DNA of 12,437 nt from CAYJNO01 sp044432885 (lineage in GTDB: Bacteria > Bacillota_I > Bacilli_A > Erysipelotrichales > Erysipelotrichaceae). How positions within the stretch are numbered: position 1 is the first letter of the stretch; the number at the start of each line of letters is the position of its first letter. The position numbers were made by a program, and so were the translations under genes. The DNA is taken from positions 1 through 12,437 of the forward strand of contig JAWXUG010000033.1 in the NCBI GenBank assembly GCA_044432885.1, read 5' to 3'. This document shows, one piece after another, positions 12,030-12,437 of this stretch. A model generated the notes under the pieces. The model had not been told where the DNA came from, ran no database searches, and saw nothing but the letters and a program-made list of their open reading frames with translations.

Positions 12030-12437
12030 ATGTTTGTTATCTTATTTTTGATGTGGATTGTTTTTAATGGAAGATTCACCTTAGAAATTGCAGTATTCGG
12101 CTTTGTATTATCTTTTATCATAACTTCTTTCATGTGTCGTTTTATGGATTATAAAATGAAATATGAATTTTTTGCATTAAAGAAGATAAAAGAAATTATG
12201 GAATTATTATTGGTTTTAACCATAGAAATTGCCAAAGCAAATGAACAATTACTTTATTGGATTTTTTCAAATAAATATCGTATGGAACCAGCAATTGTTG
12301 TGTTTCAAGTACCGTTAAAAAAAGAATGGACAAGGGTTATTTTGGCAAATTGCATCACCCTTACACCAGGAACGATTACAGCAGCATTAGAAAATGATGA
12401 ATTTACCGTACATTGTTTAGATAAAGAATTAGGGAAA
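12030..12437 (+). CDS. mrpE: MrpE/MnhE-type Na+/H+ antiporter subunit, 5' part (runs off window)
   Basis: The open frame gives 136 residues without a stop. It starts with two hydrophobic segments (about 2-12 and 18-37), then KKIKEIMELLLVLTIEIAKAN (51-71) and the diagnostic ANCITLTPGTITAAL (106-120) and FTVHCL, which match the MrpE family's N-x-I-T-L-T-P-G-T and V-H motifs. MrpE is a small subunit of the multi-subunit Mrp Na+/H+ antiporter and is homologous to MbhA-type subunits of membrane-bound hydrogenases. AAGGGG (12018-12023) lies 6 bases before the ATG. The usual length is near 160, so about 25 residues are missing. It has its own promoter after the MATE terminator, so it appears to be the first gene of its operon. 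Confidence 0.85.
   Translation, partial: MFVILFLMWIVFNGRFTLEIAVFGFVLSFIITSFMCRFMDYKMKYEFFALKKIKEIMELLLVLTIEIAKANEQLLYWIFSNKYRMEPAIVVFQVPLKKEWTRVILANCITLTPGTITAALENDEFTVHCLDKELGK

Noticed and set aside
1..12437. tRNA, rRNA, CRISPR arrays, insertion sequences or att sites
   Set aside because: No cloverleaf with TTCGA-type loop, no regularly spaced repeats, no transposase or integrase sequence and no terminal inverted repeats were seen.

Overview
The window is AT-rich, single-copy bacterial DNA with strong purine-rich Shine-Dalgarno sites, U-tailed hairpin terminators and Gram-positive style operons. The gene set suggests a low-GC anaerobic or facultative Bacillota: a mannose-class PTS, a PRD regulator, oxygen-sensitive class III ribonucleotide reductase, a MATE exporter and an Mrp-type antiporter subunit. 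An Erysipelotrichia-like gut anaerobe is a plausible guess, but the sequence does not prove the lineage.

Layout. (1) 2-634 is the 3' part of a BtpA/SgcQ-family gene, closed by a strong terminator. (2) 809-4714 is a five-gene operon: mannose-class PTS EIIA, EIIB, EIIC and EIID, followed by a cytoplasmic member of the neutral/alkaline ceramidase family. A shared terminator hairpin separates it from (3) 4752-6746 on the minus strand, a 664-residue BglG/MtlR-type PRD regulator that converges on the PTS operon. (4) 6747-7166 is a 420-bp non-coding region holding the regulator's start region, a cluster of TTGTGA half-sites that includes a Rex-like box, a hairpin, and the nrdD promoter region. (5) 7167-10375 is nrdD-nrdG-dut, an anaerobic dNTP operon with a terminator. 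(6) 10522-11850 is a MATE-family exporter with its own promoter and terminator. (7) 12030 to the window end is the start of an mrpE/mnhE-type gene with its own promoter, running off the edge.

How the genes work together. In the PTS operon, phosphate would pass from HPr to EIIA His9, then to EIIB His11, then to a sugar imported by EIIC/EIID. The co-transcribed amidase-fold hydrolase is the likely step after import, so the substrate may be an N-acylated (amino) sugar; that is inference. The PRD protein is the likely activator, and a 9-bp inverted repeat just upstream of the EIIA promoter is a candidate operator. In the nrd operon, NrdG installs the glycyl radical on NrdD, NrdD makes dNTPs including dUTP, and dUTPase converts dUTP to dUMP, the thymidylate precursor.

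The most interesting points are the mannose-class PTS fused into one operon with a ceramidase-like enzyme, the redox-type operator cluster before nrdD, the nrdDG-dut coupling, and a stand-alone mrpE-first arrangement at the right edge. No tRNA, rRNA, CRISPR, insertion sequence or att site was recognised.
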